Shown one piece after another: positions 1 through 14,170 of a stretch of 64,000 nt of DNA. This DNA comes from Symbiodinium natans. Taxonomy: Eukaryota > Sar > Dinophyceae > Suessiales > Symbiodiniaceae. The translations under genes and the position numbers were made by a program. The notes under the pieces were generated by a model. The model searched no databases, was not told where the DNA came from, and worked only from the letters and a program-made list of their open reading frames with translations. Numbering within the stretch: position 1 is the stretch's first letter; each line of letters begins with the position of its first letter. The stretch lies in assembly GCA_905221605.1 (NCBI GenBank), contig CAJNDS010001891.1, positions 607,139 through 671,138 of the forward strand, written 5' to 3'.

Positions 1-658
1 GTCCGGCGCCTGTATCCTAATTGCTTAAGAACCCCCAAAAATAAAAATGTACTTCCTTATTGAGGGTAATATAGGGATTCTTCTTTCTTCTTTTGAGGTT
101 CTCAAACAAATAGTAGCTGTAGAATCCTAGCCACTCGTCAGGCTACTGAGTTAGGGTAAACTACTTAGAGGTTCACGGGTAGTTACAAGCAGAGATATAA
201 GTACCCTAAAGAGCGTTACGAGTAGAGTTTCCATACTCATCACCCTAGTTATAGCTACCCAGGATACCCAGTAGTACCCTGGTTCCCTTGTTTAGGGCTT
301 TGGTTCCATTATGAGCCCCTTTTAGCAAAATAGGCGCCCTTTTTGATCCTGAAGGTTTCTGGGCAACCGGCCAACGAACCTCCGAGTGGCACAGGTCCGA
401 TCCCACAAGGCTTGGCGCCAGCAGCAGCCCGGTTGAAAGGATCCAACGCATCCCGAAACCCCATAAACCCTATATACCCTGTAAACCCTAGAAAGCCTAG
501 AAACCCTGTAAACCCTATAAACCCTGTTAACCCCAATAAAAACCCACAAAACCCTAAACCCTAAACTCTAACCCTAAACCCTAAACCCTAAACTCTAACC
601 CTAAACCCTAAACTCTATACCCTATAAACCCTAAACAGGAGGCCCGGAACCCCGCCGC
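1..658. other. Left edge: intron and possible end of YME1-like gene
   Basis: This holds an inverted-repeat element (17-116), AT-rich spacer (117-340), a unique GC-rich island (about 345-460) and CCCTAAA repeats (540-640). The island is open on both strands, but neither reading resembles the part of YME1 that should come next, so I make no exon call. The rest of the protease domain, about 170 residues, must be here or beyond the left edge. Confidence 0.4.
17..116. mobile_element. MITE-like element, family C
   Basis: The left end reads CTAATTGCTTAAGAACCCCC and the right end is its approximate inverted complement (TTTTGAGGTTCTCAAACAAATAGTAG type). Two relatives with the same ends lie at 11641-11732 and 12911-13018, and one end is present near 46945-46975. 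There is no coding capacity. It is a short non-autonomous inverted-repeat element. Confidence 0.55.
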
Positions 659-3600
659 CTCGGCAGCTTTGCCACCCATGAGGACGTCCAGACGCGCCTA
701 GGGCCAAGGGCGTACGAAGCTTGTGCAGGGTTTAGGTGTATCCCTTTAAAGGAGAACTTAGGGTTTAGGGTTTAGGGTTTGGGGTTTAGGGTTTAGGGTT
801 TAGGGTTTAGAGTTTATTTAGGGTTTAGGGTTTAGGGTTTAGGGTTTAGGGTTTAGGGTTTAGGGTTTAGGGTTTAGGGTTTAGGGTTTAGGGTTTAGGG
901 TTTAGGGTTTAGGGTTTAGGGTTTAGGTTTAGGGTTTAGGGCTTAGGGCTTAGGGCTTAGGGTTTAGGGCTTAGGGCTTAGGGCTTAGGGCTTAGGGCCA
1001 TATCTTACAGGGCGTCATGAGACGGTCCCCTTACATTCCGGCTTTAGGGCTTCTGGCTTAAGGACCCGAAGCGGGCCGAAACTCTGAGAAGCCGACTTGG
1101 AGGTTTATGGCAAGTAGAGTTTTAAGTACCGCAAATACGGTTTAGGACTTAAGGTTTAGGGTTTAGGGTTTAGGGTTTAGGGTTAGGGTTTAGGGTTTAG
1201 GGTTTAGGGTTTAGGGTTTGGGGTTTAGGGTTTAGGGTTTAGGGTTTAGGGTTTAGGGTTACGTGCACTTGCCACAGCTATAACCCTACTTATAAAACTA
1301 CCTATGAACCCCCAAGGAAAGACACCCCTACTTATAAAACGACCTATGAACTCCCAAGGAAAGACCCCCCCCCCCCCCTACTAATAAAACTACCTATGAA
1401 CCCCCAAGGAAACACCCCCCGGAAAGGCCTGAAGTTCAAAGAGCCTTTCCGAGTACTTCTCGCGCTCCGGGATGCTCCACCTGGCATGTCCAAAAGGTTT
1501 AGGGTTTAGGGTATAGGGGTTGAGGGTTTAGGGGTTTGGGGTTTAGGGTTTAGGGTTTAGGGTTTAGGGTTTAGGGTTCAGGGTTCAGGGTTCAGGGTTT
1601 AGGGTTTAGGGTTTAGAAATTATGGTTTAGAAATTAGGGTTTAGGGTTTAGGGTTTAGGGTTTAGGGTTTAGGGTTTAGGGTTTAGGGTTTAGGGTTTAG
1701 GGTTTAGGGTTTAGGGTTTAGGGTTTAGGCCTGTATTTGGCACCTTTTTTTTTGCTTGACGCCCCCGCCACACCCCCGCCACCTCCCCCTCTTGGAGGTT
1801 CAGGGTACTGATAGCCCTAATGATAACTGTACTTATAAGCCCCCTAAGTCTCCTAAGTAGGTTCTAAGTAGACTTATAACTGTGGTTAGAAGTACCCATG
1901 AACCTCCAAGCGCCCCCCAAACTGCCATCCCCACTCTTTAACCGGTTGCCTCGCCGCTGGGCAGGCCCCGGCCCATGGTCGCGTAGCGGTAAATTACTGG
2001 CGGCTGGGTCAGCAGGGTTTAAGGTTTAGGGTTTAGGGTTTAGGGTGTAGGGTTTAGGGTGTAGGGTTTAGGGTAGGGTTTAGGGTTTAGGGCCAAGTTT
2101 AGGGTTTAGGGCTTCTTTTGGAGAAGGTGCCCATCGCAGTACCTGAAAGTAGAACAATCCCCCCCACCCCGGCCCCGCTCTCTGCATAGGGGGACTCGTG
2201 ACTCGTGGGCCCTGCATCATCGACTGACCTTTCTGTGCACAAAAGGCGCCAGGCACACGTCACCCCCAACGCGTTCCCACCTGATGGATTGCATTGCCAA
2301 GAGCACATGGCAAAGCGCATGATGTGCTCTAGTGGACTAAACCCTTAAGGTTTGGGGTACCAGCAAAGAAATGATTTTACCTAACCTCCCCGTGAGTGCT
2401 GCAAACGTGGCCTGCAAACGTGGCTTGCAAACTCGCCTCCGCACCTCAAACTTAGTGGCTTCAAAAACAAGCTGCGGCACTTCAGGGATACTCTCCCTGG
2501 GATGCAGTGTGAGGATCTCTGGGTGTGATTCTCCGCGGCATTTCTGCAGCTTTTCTTTGCGGGGCCTGGGCACTCCCATGGAACTCTCTGCCACCAGGCC
2601 CTGCCATTCTGAGACCCCCGGCGCGGCATGATCGTGGCCTTGTGCACAGGGTCCTTGCAGCTGGTTTTGGGATTTGGGGATTCTGGTTTCGGGTTAGGGA
2701 TTAGGGTTTAGGGTTTAGGGATTAGGGTTTGGGGATGAGGGTTTCGGTCGGGGCATAGAATTCTGGGCACTCTGGACTTTCCGAAATGCTGGGACACCCT
2801 GCCGCCCCTGCGTTGCCAATGGAGACCAGCGTGTGGCCGCCCTCGTGGTACCTGTAGGAGGTCCGATATATGGGTCGATGCAATCAGAATAGGTATCTTG
2901 CGATGTCTACATTACAAGTACACAGATACTTGTCTAAAGTGTTAGTGTCCCTCTGTGGGTCCTACGTAGAGTACGGCAAAAAAAAAAAGATGCTAGTTCG
3001 GAGAACTGCCCGTATATGGTGTGAAGGGTGGTGGTGGTACACCTTGAAGCTGCTGCATTGGGGTGTGGGGTTAAGGCCCTAAACCCTAAACCCTAAACCC
3101 CAAACCCTAAACCCTAAACCCTAACAGGGAGAAGAGCCATCTCGCCCCTGATCACACTTCCATTGCAACATACGGCGCCCCGTCAATACTCCCAGGAACG
3201 CTTAGGGTTTAGGGTTTAGGGTTTTAGGGTTTAGGGTTTAGGGTTTAGGATTTAGGATTTAGGATTTAGGGTTTAGGGTTTAGGGTTTAGGGTTTCAGCA
3301 TGTACTCACTCACAAACAAGCGTGGCAGACAGTACCAGCAGTGACATACAACCTATTCATAGTTAATATGCAATGATATACAGTATTATACAATAATATG
3401 CAACCATATACAATCATATATATATATATACAGAAATGTACAATTATATATATATATATACAACAATATATACAATAGTATACATAAAACACACACACAC
3501 AACAATAACAATCATAAAAACAATAATAATAATACTAATCATAATAATCATAATAATAATGATAATAGTAATTATAGTACAAAAAATATGTTGCACAAGC

Positions 3601-5961
3601 CCGGTAGCCTAAACTCTAATCCGCGGCCGTGCTGCCGGATCTCCCGCCAGTGCTCTCGAGCGCCACGAAACCCTCAACCCCTTAGGGTTTAGGGTTTAGG
3701 GTTTGGGGTTTGGGGTTTAGGGTTTCGGGTTTCGGGTTTCGGGTTTCGGGTTTCGGGTTTAGGGTTTAGGGTTTAGGGTTTAGGGTTTAGAATAAACCGT
3801 GCCCTTCTTGCGGTGCGCACGCAGTCAACGTCTTCTCCTGCTCGCTCATGGGGTTCCTCCTTTCCAGACCTGCAGCTCAAAGGGTTTAGGATTTAAGGTT
3901 GCTTCTGGTGCTCTTGCTGATGCATGCCTATATGGCAACATGGAAGCATCACCCTTTTTATGGGGCTGTGTGCCTGTTCCAATCAGAAACTCAGCGTTTG
4001 AAGGATTTAGGGCCCTGGGGCCTGGGTAGTTCGGTTCACAGTGGCGCCCTAAATCATCGCAAATCCTCCCCCCTACCCTCCATTGCCTACTACAGACCCA
4101 CTTGCAACCGAAACCCTAAACCTCAAACCCTCATGGCAGAGCATAGGGATCGCTTCCTAAACCGTAAAGCCCCCTAACCCTTTACAAAACACGGGCACTG
4201 CTCTCTAAGTTAGGGGTTGGGTCCCCTATATAATACGGGCCTAAACAATAAACCCTAAACCCTAAACCCTTATAACAAGAACCCAAAAAGGGAGACCCAA
4301 AGTTAGAGAGAGCTACCCACAGGACTCGGCTCAAAGCGCCCGCCTACCACGACCCGATCGAAGGCTTCCTCGAGGTACTTCGTCGGAATCTGCGACAGGC
4401 TACGGTTCCCAAAAAAAGTCCAGTACCCCTTAAATAAGGAATATTCCGTACATCATACTAAGAATTCATATATGGCTTAAGGAATATTGCTTAATTAAGG
4501 GGGTTTTGGGCTCTCTGGGTTCTTTGTGGCCTCTTACTTGGAGGTTCAGGGTACTTGTAACCCTAGCTATAGCTGCACTTATAAGCCCCCTAAGTCCCCT
4601 AAATAGGTTCTAAGTAGACTTACAACTGTGGTACAAGTACACATGAATCTCCAAGTAGACCGTTGTTAGGGTTTGGGGCTTCCAGGGCCTTTGGTTGCTC
4701 CTGGCCTTCAGATAAACACCTCACCATGTCCGGATGCGAAAGGTATCAGGCTAAACCCTAAACCCTAAACCCTAAACCCTAAACCCTAAAGTAGAACAGC
4801 CTCTGTGTGAAGAAGGGGGATGAGGCTAGAATTGGGGCATATTTTGGAGGAACAACTGGTGACGAACTAGGAAACGAATACCAGACACATACGCAAAGAT
4901 CAGCAACATGCACCGTTGTCATGAAGAACCAGAAGGGCGTAAGGGAGGAGTGTTAGGGCCCATAATTCCCAAACAAAACCCAACAAAACAAGTAAGCAAT
5001 ATGGGACAGGTCTCGGGAACAAGGACTCTCCTCTCTGACACCCGCCGGCGCCTTACGACCTTGGGGGGAATCGTATCGCAATGACGCCGCAAGCCACGTT
5101 CTTCCACACTCGCCATGGCTACGAACCATCCCACAGACCTGACACCATAATTAACCCCTTACTTGGAGGCCCTTTAGGGGTATTACAAGTATAGGGTTAT
5201 AAGTACAGTTATACTTGGTTAGTAAGTACGTTAGTAAGTACCATGAACCTCCAAGTACGCAACCCTTATAGAACCCTTGCAACAAAGTTAAGACAGACCC
5301 TGACACAAGCCTTTCACAACCTTGTCATGCCCTTGCCGACCCCTGATCGAACCCCTGAACTCCCTATAAAAAGCGAAAGCCTTGTTCCCCTATGCTATGA
5401 GATACAGGCTCTTTGGCTGTTCACAGGCTCTGAGGGCCATAAAAAACACATGTTTGAGGCTGATCAATCATAAGCTCAGAATGCTTCAGCTTACACACTG
5501 CTCAAGTTACAGCAGGTGCAGATCCCTGGCTCTTGGCAGGCTTCCACCGCTGTAAATTATTAGCGTGAAAAGCCTTCCCTTCATGAAAGCAAGCTGCTGG
5601 AAATCGCCAAGGACGTGTGGATATTCATGTGCTAGCTCGCGCTCCTCTCTACCAAGGCATCCAGACCTTCGCCAACGTTAGCAGAAAAAAGGGACCCCCT
5701 ATAACCCTGGTTAATACCCTTGTCAGGAGTTCCAAGCTCATAGAACCCTAAACCCTGAACCCCCAAATACAACTTTTGATAACCCTTCTCAAGCCTTTAA
5801 ACCCCCAACCCTAAGCCCTAAGCCCTAAGCCCTAAACCCTAAACCCTAAACCGTAAACCCTAAACCCTAAACCCTAAACCCCAGCCGTGGGCGCACGCAA
5901 GGAAGGTTGTCGGCGGAGGAGCGGACGGCCGCGATGTTGAGGATGTTTGCCAAGTCGGCAC
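659..5961 (-). CDS. YME1: YME1-like gene exons 17-23: AAA lid and M41 protease start
   Basis: Exon 17 gives [19 protein letters not shown], directly continuing GMTG of exon 16 across the 4672-base intron that holds eL42. Exon 18 gives [16 protein letters not shown], exon 19 [16 protein letters not shown] and exon 20 [16 protein letters not shown], where HEGGH (about residues 420-424) is the HExxH zinc site of peptidase M41 (usually HEAGH). Exon 21 gives [18 protein letters not shown], in the place of the usual HK(V/A)TI-PRG segment and clearly divergent. Exon 22 is [17 protein letters not shown] and exon 23 [13 protein letters not shown]. The exon 21/22 phases do not match. The third zinc ligand and C-terminus were not found. 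Confidence 0.8.
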
Positions 5962-8900
5962 CTGCGGGGTTCAGGGGTTTAGGGGGTTTAGGGGGGTTTA
6001 GGGGGTTTTGGGGGGTTTAGGGGGTTTTGGGAGGTTTAGGGGGTGTAGGGTGTTTAGGGGGTTTTGGGGGTTTTGGGGGGTTTAGGGGTTTTGGGGGGTT
6101 TAGGGGGTTAGGGGGCTTAGGGGGTTTTGGGGGGTTTAGGGGGTTTAGGGGGTTGAGGGGGTTGAGGGGGTTTCGGGGGTTTAGGGGGTTTCGGGGGTTT
6201 AGGGGGTTTAGGGGTCTTGGGGGTTTAGGGGTCTTGGGGGTTTAGGGGTTTTGGGTTTAGGGTGGATAGCTTGGGGTCTACTTGGAAGCTCTCTTGACTT
6301 CGTAAACAGCGTTAGTAAGGTGGGTTATGATGGGGATTATCATAGGGCTTCCAGGCAAGCTAAGTAGACTCACAAAAGCAAAAGGGCTTGCAAGTAGGCG
6401 TGGGGTTTAGAGTTGTTTGCCTCTAGGGTTTACCGGGTGAGGGTAGTTTACGGATTCGGTTTATGGGTTTCATTGAGGTATTGGCTTTAGGGTTAGGGTT
6501 TCGAGTGTTGAGGTTCGGGTAGTTTATTCAGTTGGGATTGAGGGCTTGGGGTCTGGGGGCTTGGGGGCTTATAGCTTCATTGATCATGCGGAACCAACCC
6601 TAATCCCTAAACCCTAAACCCCTCCTCCCTGAGGTTTAGGCATGTAGGGTCGAGGGAACCGTCATGGAATCTCCCAGAGTGCCCTCCGCACGTTCCTTTT
6701 TCCTCTGCCAACAGCTCCAAAACCATCCATCTATCGGTACTTGCCGCCGTACCTGCATGGAACTTAGCGTTTAGGGCTTAGGGCTTAGGGTTTAGGGTCT
6801 AGGCTCTAGGGTCTAGGGTTTAGGGTTTAGGGTTTAATATGAGCTTGCTTGGAGGTTCATGGGTAGCTATCGTATAAGCTGGGTTCGAGGTAACCCTAAA
6901 ATAGGGTTCGATGAGAGTTACACCCTAAACCCAAAACCATAAACCCTAAACCCTAAACCCTAAACTACTTTTACCTACCCTGTGCAGCTGCAAGTCTCAG
7001 CCGGCTTCTGAACTGTGCAATTCGAATGGCGCACCACGAAGACAGGGATGTTGCAGCACCCCAAACCCTGAACCCTAAACCTAAAACCTAAAACCCCAAA
7101 CCCTGAGCCCTAAACCCTAAACCCCAAACCCTGAGCCCTAAACCCTAAACCCTAGCCCTAAACCCTAGCCCTAAACCCTAAACCCTAAACACCCCGACAT
7201 CAGAAGCGCAAGGAAAAGGAGCCCCGGTCGCACTCGCTCTTGCCCTTCTTGGAGTCCGTTCCGAGCTCGAAGTGCTTCGTGCGCTTGATGGGCTTCATGC
7301 CTCGGCTTTAAGAGGGACTCCATTTAGGGTTTAGGGTTTAGGGTTTAGGGTTTAGGGTTTAGGGTTTAGGGTTTAGGGTTTAGGGTTTAGGGTTTAGGGT
7401 TTAAGCCTAGGGTTTAGGGCAAGTTGAGGGTCCCAACGCAGATCCCGCAGGGTTCAGGTTGGAGGGTTTGGGCTTTAGGTTTAGGGTCTAGGGTCTAGGG
7501 TCAGGGTTTAGGGTTTAGGGTTTAGGGTTTAGGGTTTAGGGTTTAGGGTTTAGGGTTTAGGGTTTAGGGTTTAGGGTTTAGGGTTTAGGGTTCAGGGTTC
7601 AGGGTTGAGGGTTGAGGGCTTAGGGTTAGGGATTGCGGCTTAGGGTTTGGGGGGAGTACGGCCTAAACCCGAAACCATTCCAAAGCAGCCGGGCCGCGCT
7701 TGGCTTTGCACTTCGTGCACTCAAGCTTCAGGACCTGGACTGTGACAAATCAGGGTCTGCAGGACTGATCGGGTTTGAAGGTTTAGGGCTTTGGGGTTTA
7801 GAACCTAAATTTAGAAATCTTACATCAGAGCAGGGTAAGTATAACTGACCCTTGCAGATTGGATTGTGGTAGCTGGGAGAAGATGCCAGCAGAAACAAGG
7901 ACGGCGCGCACTGCCCTGTCGCGAGAAAAGATATTTAAAAGACAACTCTTCAAAACTGAATCACCCTGAACCCTAAACGCCGAAGCCCCATGCCCCTAAA
8001 CCCCTGCACCCCTGAACCCTAAACCTCGAAACCCCGTTAACCCCAAACCCTAAACCCCCAAACCCCTCAACCCTAAACCCCTAAAGCCCGAATCCACATT
8101 AATCCCCAAACCCTTAACCCCTAAACCCCTACACTGCTTTAACCCCAAACCCTAAACCCCTAACCCTAAACCCAAAACCCCAAACCCTACACCCCTATCC
8201 TTCATGACTCCCCAAACCTTAAACCCCTAAACCCCTTTACCCCTAAACCCCAAACCCTAAACCCAAACCCTAAACCCTAAACCCCAAACCCCTAAACCCT
8301 AAACCCCAACCCCTGAGTTGCTGGCGATCTTCTTCGTCGTCTTCGCCTGGACACCAGGCGTTCTTCGTGCAACCAGGGCGAGGGTTTAGGGTTTAGGCGT
8401 TTAGGGTTTTAGGGGTTTAGGGTTTGGGGTTCAGGCTTTGGGGTTTAGGGTTTAGAGATTTCCGAGCATGTGAACCGGGGATTTAAGGTTTAGGGTTCGG
8501 AGCTGGGACCACTGCAGGTGCAAGATTGGGCGGGGGCCGTGGCATTTGGGGACATAGTGCAAGATGTATTCTTGGCTGCACTTAGGATGGTAGCTATAAA
8601 TTAAATTTTAGCTGCCTTGGTAAGAAACCCAATAAGCCCAAAAAGGCTAAGGGTCTAAACTTACAGTAAAGCACCACAAAGTATTCTACTGGTACACACA
8701 AGGCATCATTGCCCTTGCCTTCTTGTGGAACACTGGCTTGGTCTGCCCGCCAAACCCAGCCTCAGAACGCAGTGGGAGGGTAGGCCAGGTACCATGCAAG
8801 ACGCTTCGAACCACGTGATAACCCCAAACCCTAAACCCTAAACCCTAAACCCGAAACCCTAAACCCTAAACCCTAAACCGCCCTGCCTGCTTCTTGTCGT

Positions 8901-11900
8901 ATCGCCTCTTGCCCTGGGCGCTCAGGGAGGCCTTGCCAGTCTTGTACTGCGAGACCTGGAAACACTTTGGGACCCTAAACCCGAAACCCTAAACCCTAAA
9001 CCCTAAACCCTAATTAAACCCTAACAAGGGCTTATGGTTGAGAGAATAAGGTGGGCTTACTTGCAGGTTCATGGGTAGCGGGTAGTTATAAGTAGCTTGA
9101 AAAGGATGGGAACTACACCGATAGCCGTAATTAAAATGCGCCACCCTGAACCCTAAACCCTAAAACCAAAAACCTAAACCCTAAACCCTGCATATTCAGT
9201 CCCTATGAACCTCCAAGCAGGGCTCAGACATTGAAAGCTCGCACGGTCCACCCTGCCATCCTCCACCCTAAACCCTAAACTTCCTAAACCAAACCCTAAA
9301 CTCCCTAAACCCTAAACTCCCTAAACCCTAAACTCCCTGAACCCTAACCCCTAAGCTCTAAGCCCTTAAGCCCTAAACCCTAAACACACTTGGCCACTCA
9401 CTGCTGCGCGCCTTGTGAGGGGTGTGCTTCTTGCACTTCCTGGCACCGGTAACGGGCTTGATGTGCGTTGAGGGCCCAGGGTTTCGGAGTTTGGGTTCCG
9501 TGGCCGATTCAGCTAGCAGCTAGAACGCGAGCTTAAGGGGGGGGGGGGCCATAAACAATGTATAATATATATATATATATATATATTTCTACATACATAA
9601 TACATACATACATACATACATACATACATACATACATACATACATACATACATACATACATACATACATACATACATACATACATACATACATACATACA
9701 TACATACATACATACATACATACATACATACATACATACATGCATAAACTCATAACTTCGACATGTATTTCTACAAAGCGTCTGTAAGGGGGCAGCATGT
9801 CACGGCTTCGGGGAGTATCTTGTCAAGTCCGGAGCCGGCCCTCCTGCAGTAGGGTTTAGGGTTTAGGGTTTAGAGTTTAGGGTTTAGGGTTTAGGGTTAA
9901 CATATGTCCTGCAGTAGGTGTTCCGCGTCTTCGGGATGTTCACCATGTCGTGGAACCTCAGAAGCACGCAAACAGGGCGCTCAAACCCTAAACCCTAAAC
10001 CCTAAACCGCAAACCCTAAACCCTAAACCCCAAACCCCAAACCCCAAACCCTAAACCCTATCCTAACCCCCTGAAACCCCTGAACCCCTAAAAACCCTTA
10101 ACCCTAAACCCACGCAGCTGAGCTCCCCCACCAACGCCGAGGGGCAAGCGGCGCTGGAGTTTACGGCCAGCTGCTGGCTGCTAGGACCCTTTGAGCCCAA
10201 AAAAGGGTTTCAGGGTTTAGGGCTTAGGGTTTTGGGTTTAGGGTTTAGGGTTTAGGGTTTAGGGTTTAGGGTTTAGGGTTTCGGGTTGCCTGCCAGGACC
10301 CAAAAAGGGTTTCAGGGTTTAGGGTTTAGGGTTGGCTGCTATTACCCTTTGAGCCCCAAAAAGGGTTTCAAGGTTTAGGGCTTCCCCAAAAGGGTTTAGG
10401 GTATACAACGGGGGCGCTTCTGCTACCCTAAGCATAATTTAGGGTTTAGGGTTTAGGGTTTAGGGTTTAGGGTTTAGGGTTTAGAATTTAGGGTTTAGGG
10501 TTTAGGGTTTAGGGTTTAGGGTTTAGGGTTTAGGGTTTAGGGTTTAGGGTTTAGGGTTTAGGGTCTAGGGTTTAGGGTTTAGGGTTTAGGGTCTAGGGTT
10601 TAGGGTTTAGGGCTTCGCCCTCAACCCTGGCACCTGTCATCCCGGCCGTCCGGCGCGCGAGGGTGCGGAGGTCCACGTGCTCGTCCAGGAGCAGCTTTGC
10701 AGCGTACATCTCAAGGATCTCCTCGGCAAATCCTAAACCCTAAACCCTAAACCCTAAATTTACTCTGGGACTCCTGTGGAGCAGCCACGCCCTGAATCCT
10801 CAAAACCCGAAGCCTCGCTGCTCCTCAATCCTCCCTTCCCAAGCCCGATGCCTGCACTCTTCCTGCACCGTTTGGTGCCTAGACTCCCTCGACCCTAAAC
10901 CCTAAGCCCAAGACCCGAAATTCTAAACCCTAAACCCTTAATCCTAAACTAACCCCTCAACCCTAAACCCTCAACCCTAAACCCGAAACCCCAAACCCTA
11001 AACCCTAAACCCGAACTGAGCCATGGGCTGTGCGACCCTTGAGATCCGGGATGGGCACCACGATCTGCCGGTCTAATCGCCCAGGCCGTGTGAGGGCCTC
11101 GCGCGGGGGTTACTCCTTTCATGCGCCTCATCTAGGGTTTAGGGTTTAGGGTTTAGGGTAAAGGGTTTACGGTTTCCTGCATGGGCATGTCGTGTGTGTG
11201 TGTGTGCATGTCTATATAGATATACACACCAAAGAACTCCCCAAACGTGATCGAAAAGCTACATATACACACCGGGCGCATGCACATACACATGCCGCAT
11301 GAGCACATGTATGCATGCCTATGCGTCTGCATATGCAGATACGTACATACATACATACATACCTACATACATACATACATGCATGCATGCATGCATGCAT
11401 ACAGACAGTACATACTCTCATTGCATTAACTTACGATGTGCTACAACATGTTGGGAGCTGAAGTTATAAAAAAAAAATCCTTGGAGAAAAACGGGCAGCA
11501 AAAAATAGGCCGAAAGGTACCCAAGAATAGGGTACCTTGCATGACTACTATAATCATGACCCTACTTAGTTCCACCCATGAACCTCCAAGTGCTTGTTGC
11601 AAGTAGCCATACAGGAGAAGGTTAGCAAGCGACCAAGAACTACTAATTGCTAAAGAACCCCCAAAACTTCTTTCTAAGGGTAATATACGGACTGTTATGT
11701 TTATTCTTTTGGGGTTCTTAAGCAAATAGTAGAGAAGAAGCAGCAGGCTTCACAGGTAGGTTGCTCCACGGAGCCATCTTGACGACCGCTTTATCAAAGA
11801 GCCCCCAACCCCCCCACATCCTCCCCACACCCACCACCCTCCCCCCCCCCCCTCCCCCAGGTTTACTAGGTTTAGGGTTTAGGGTTCAGGGTTTCGTGCC

Positions 11901-14135
11901 CCCCCCCCCCCATCTGACCTGAACAGGGTTATGGTCTGCGTACAGGCTTGTTTGAAGCGTGCAGTGGACTGTCGCTCCGCACGAACTCCTGGTCTTTAGG
12001 GGGCGTACACCAAAAGCGAAATGGGGATTTCCGAGGTTAGGCGTACTTTATAAGGGAATCCTAGTATTTGGGGTCTACTCTAGGGGTCCCCTTTTTTCGT
12101 AAACCCCCCGAGTAGTTACAGTTTATGTGGGTTGGTGGTCTCTTTAGGTAGGGTTTCTGTTTATAGGGGCATATATAGGGGTTCTCATTGTAGGGGCTAC
12201 ATAAAGGTACAAGGGTAACAGCCTTTATAAGGTACAGTGCTTAGGATTGAGCATTTCGTAGTCTAGGGTTGGGGCCACCCCTCTTTGAAGGACACGATGG
12301 CGCACCAACCAGGAAGCTCACAACCTGCTAACCCTTTCGGGTTTAGGGTTTAGGGCTTCGGGTTTAGGGTTTAGGGTTTATAAACCCTAAACCCTAAACC
12401 CGAAGTCTAAACCCGACACCCGAAGCCCGAAGCCATAAGCCCGAGCTCAAGCGAGCCTTGTCAAGGGACTCCGGGAAATTCGTTGCGCAGATGACGACGA
12501 CACCTGGCCCAGACACCCAGGAAACCGGGTTTAGGGTTTAGGGTTTGGGGTTTAGGGTTTAGGGTTTAGAGTTTAGGGTTTAGGATATAGGGCTTAGGGT
12601 TTAAGGTTTAGGGTTTGGGGTTTAGGGTTTGGGGTTTGGGGTTTGGGGTTTGGGGTTTGGGGTTTGGGGTTTAGGGACACTACTTCTCACTGCCCCATCT
12701 TACCAACAACGGCTTCAAGTAACCATGATGTCTCGCAGTTGAAACATACATCGTTCATTGCTGTTTAGCTAGAGAGCGAGAAAGAGAAAGCGAAAGCGAG
12801 AGAGAGAGAGAGAGAGAGTTCTTGAAATGAGCTTGCCCAAACGGGGGGTCGGCTACACCAAAAAGACAAGAACAGTGATAAGCCCAAAAAAGTGGCTACA
12901 GCGATGACCGTCACTATCTACAATATACTTAAAAATCACCCCAAAATGGCAAATATTCTTCCTTAAAAGGCATTATAGGGCTCCTTTTTTTGGGGGGATG
13001 GGGTTAAGCAAATAGTAGTTATGTTACATGACTTCTTAAGCTAATCTAAGTTTAAATGCTGGCTCCACACTGGCGAGGGGTGGATAATGACGAAGATGTA
13101 CGTTTGATAAAGGTCATTGTTCATGTCCACTGCATTTTGGATCTTCTCTAAGAGGCCTCTTTGAGAACTCTCCGTAGAGAGAGAGAGAGAAAGAACGAAA
13201 GCAGGAAGGAAAGAAAGAATCTAAAGACACGCACACGCACAGACCTTCTGAGACTTTGGGCAAAACGGGAGAATAAACAGTAGTAGGGGAAGTAACGAAG
13301 GCCCTAATAAACCCTAAACCCAAAACCCTAAACCAAAAACCCTGAACCCTAAACCCTAAACTCTAAACCCTAAACCCTAAACCCCCCAAAACAAATGCCA
13401 GCCCTGCCATTGTTGTTCTCGAACCCGTCCATCTCGACAAGGAGCTGATTCAACGTCATCCTGCCAGCGACCAAAAGGCACGGACCACTCTACGAGGGTT
13501 TAGGGTTTAGGGTCTAGGGTTTAGGGTTTAGGGTTTAGGGTTTCGGGTTTAGGGTTTAGGGTTTAGGGTTTAGGGTTTAGGGTTTAGGGTTTAGGGTTTA
13601 GGGTTTAGGGTTTAGGGTTTAGGGTTTAGGGTTTAGGGTTTAGGGTTTAGGGTTGTTACATCTCCTATGTTACGTAGACGAAATCTATGACTGGCAGTGG
13701 TTTTGTGATGAAATTCAACATACTAGTTACATTAGTGATCATGCAATCGGACTAAATCTTCTCATGGAGAGTACTATAATCATTCAATTAAACATGCTAG
13801 AAGAATTAGTTCATTTTCACAAAACTGGTTGTCTTAATATAACTCTTTGTGGTAATTAACGAAAACTGTAATGGGGCAAGGGTTTCGGGTTTGGGTCTTT
13901 TGGAGAAAAAACCCAGGATGGGCTATTCTACCCTATAACCCCTCAACAGGGCCCTGTACAGGGTTGATTATAGGGATGATGAGGCCTACTCGCCCATCCT
14001 GGACAGACTTGGCTGTTCATGGAAAATTAGAAGCGGGTTCGAAGTGCCCTGAAGAGGGTTATTAGGGTTTAGGGTTTAGGCCTACGCCCTCTCCTCACCG
14101 CTGTGTTGTCTCGGTTCGAGCGCTTGGAGCCAACA

Positions 14136-14170
<35 letters not shown>

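Noticed and set aside
650-1495. EH-domain (EPS15 homology) reading of the islands at 1429-1480 and 659-697
   Set aside because: The same residues fit the YME1/FtsH order exactly (ERLFELQ then [13 protein letters not shown]) after the HEGGH exon.
9513-9798. YVCM / IHTY repeat ORFs
   Set aside because: Translation of the (CATA)n microsatellite in eL42 intron 1.
10120-10200. YME1-like exon between exons 16 and 17
   Set aside because: Only weak similarity (ALVGEL), and exon 17 at 5897-5961 continues exon 16 exactly.
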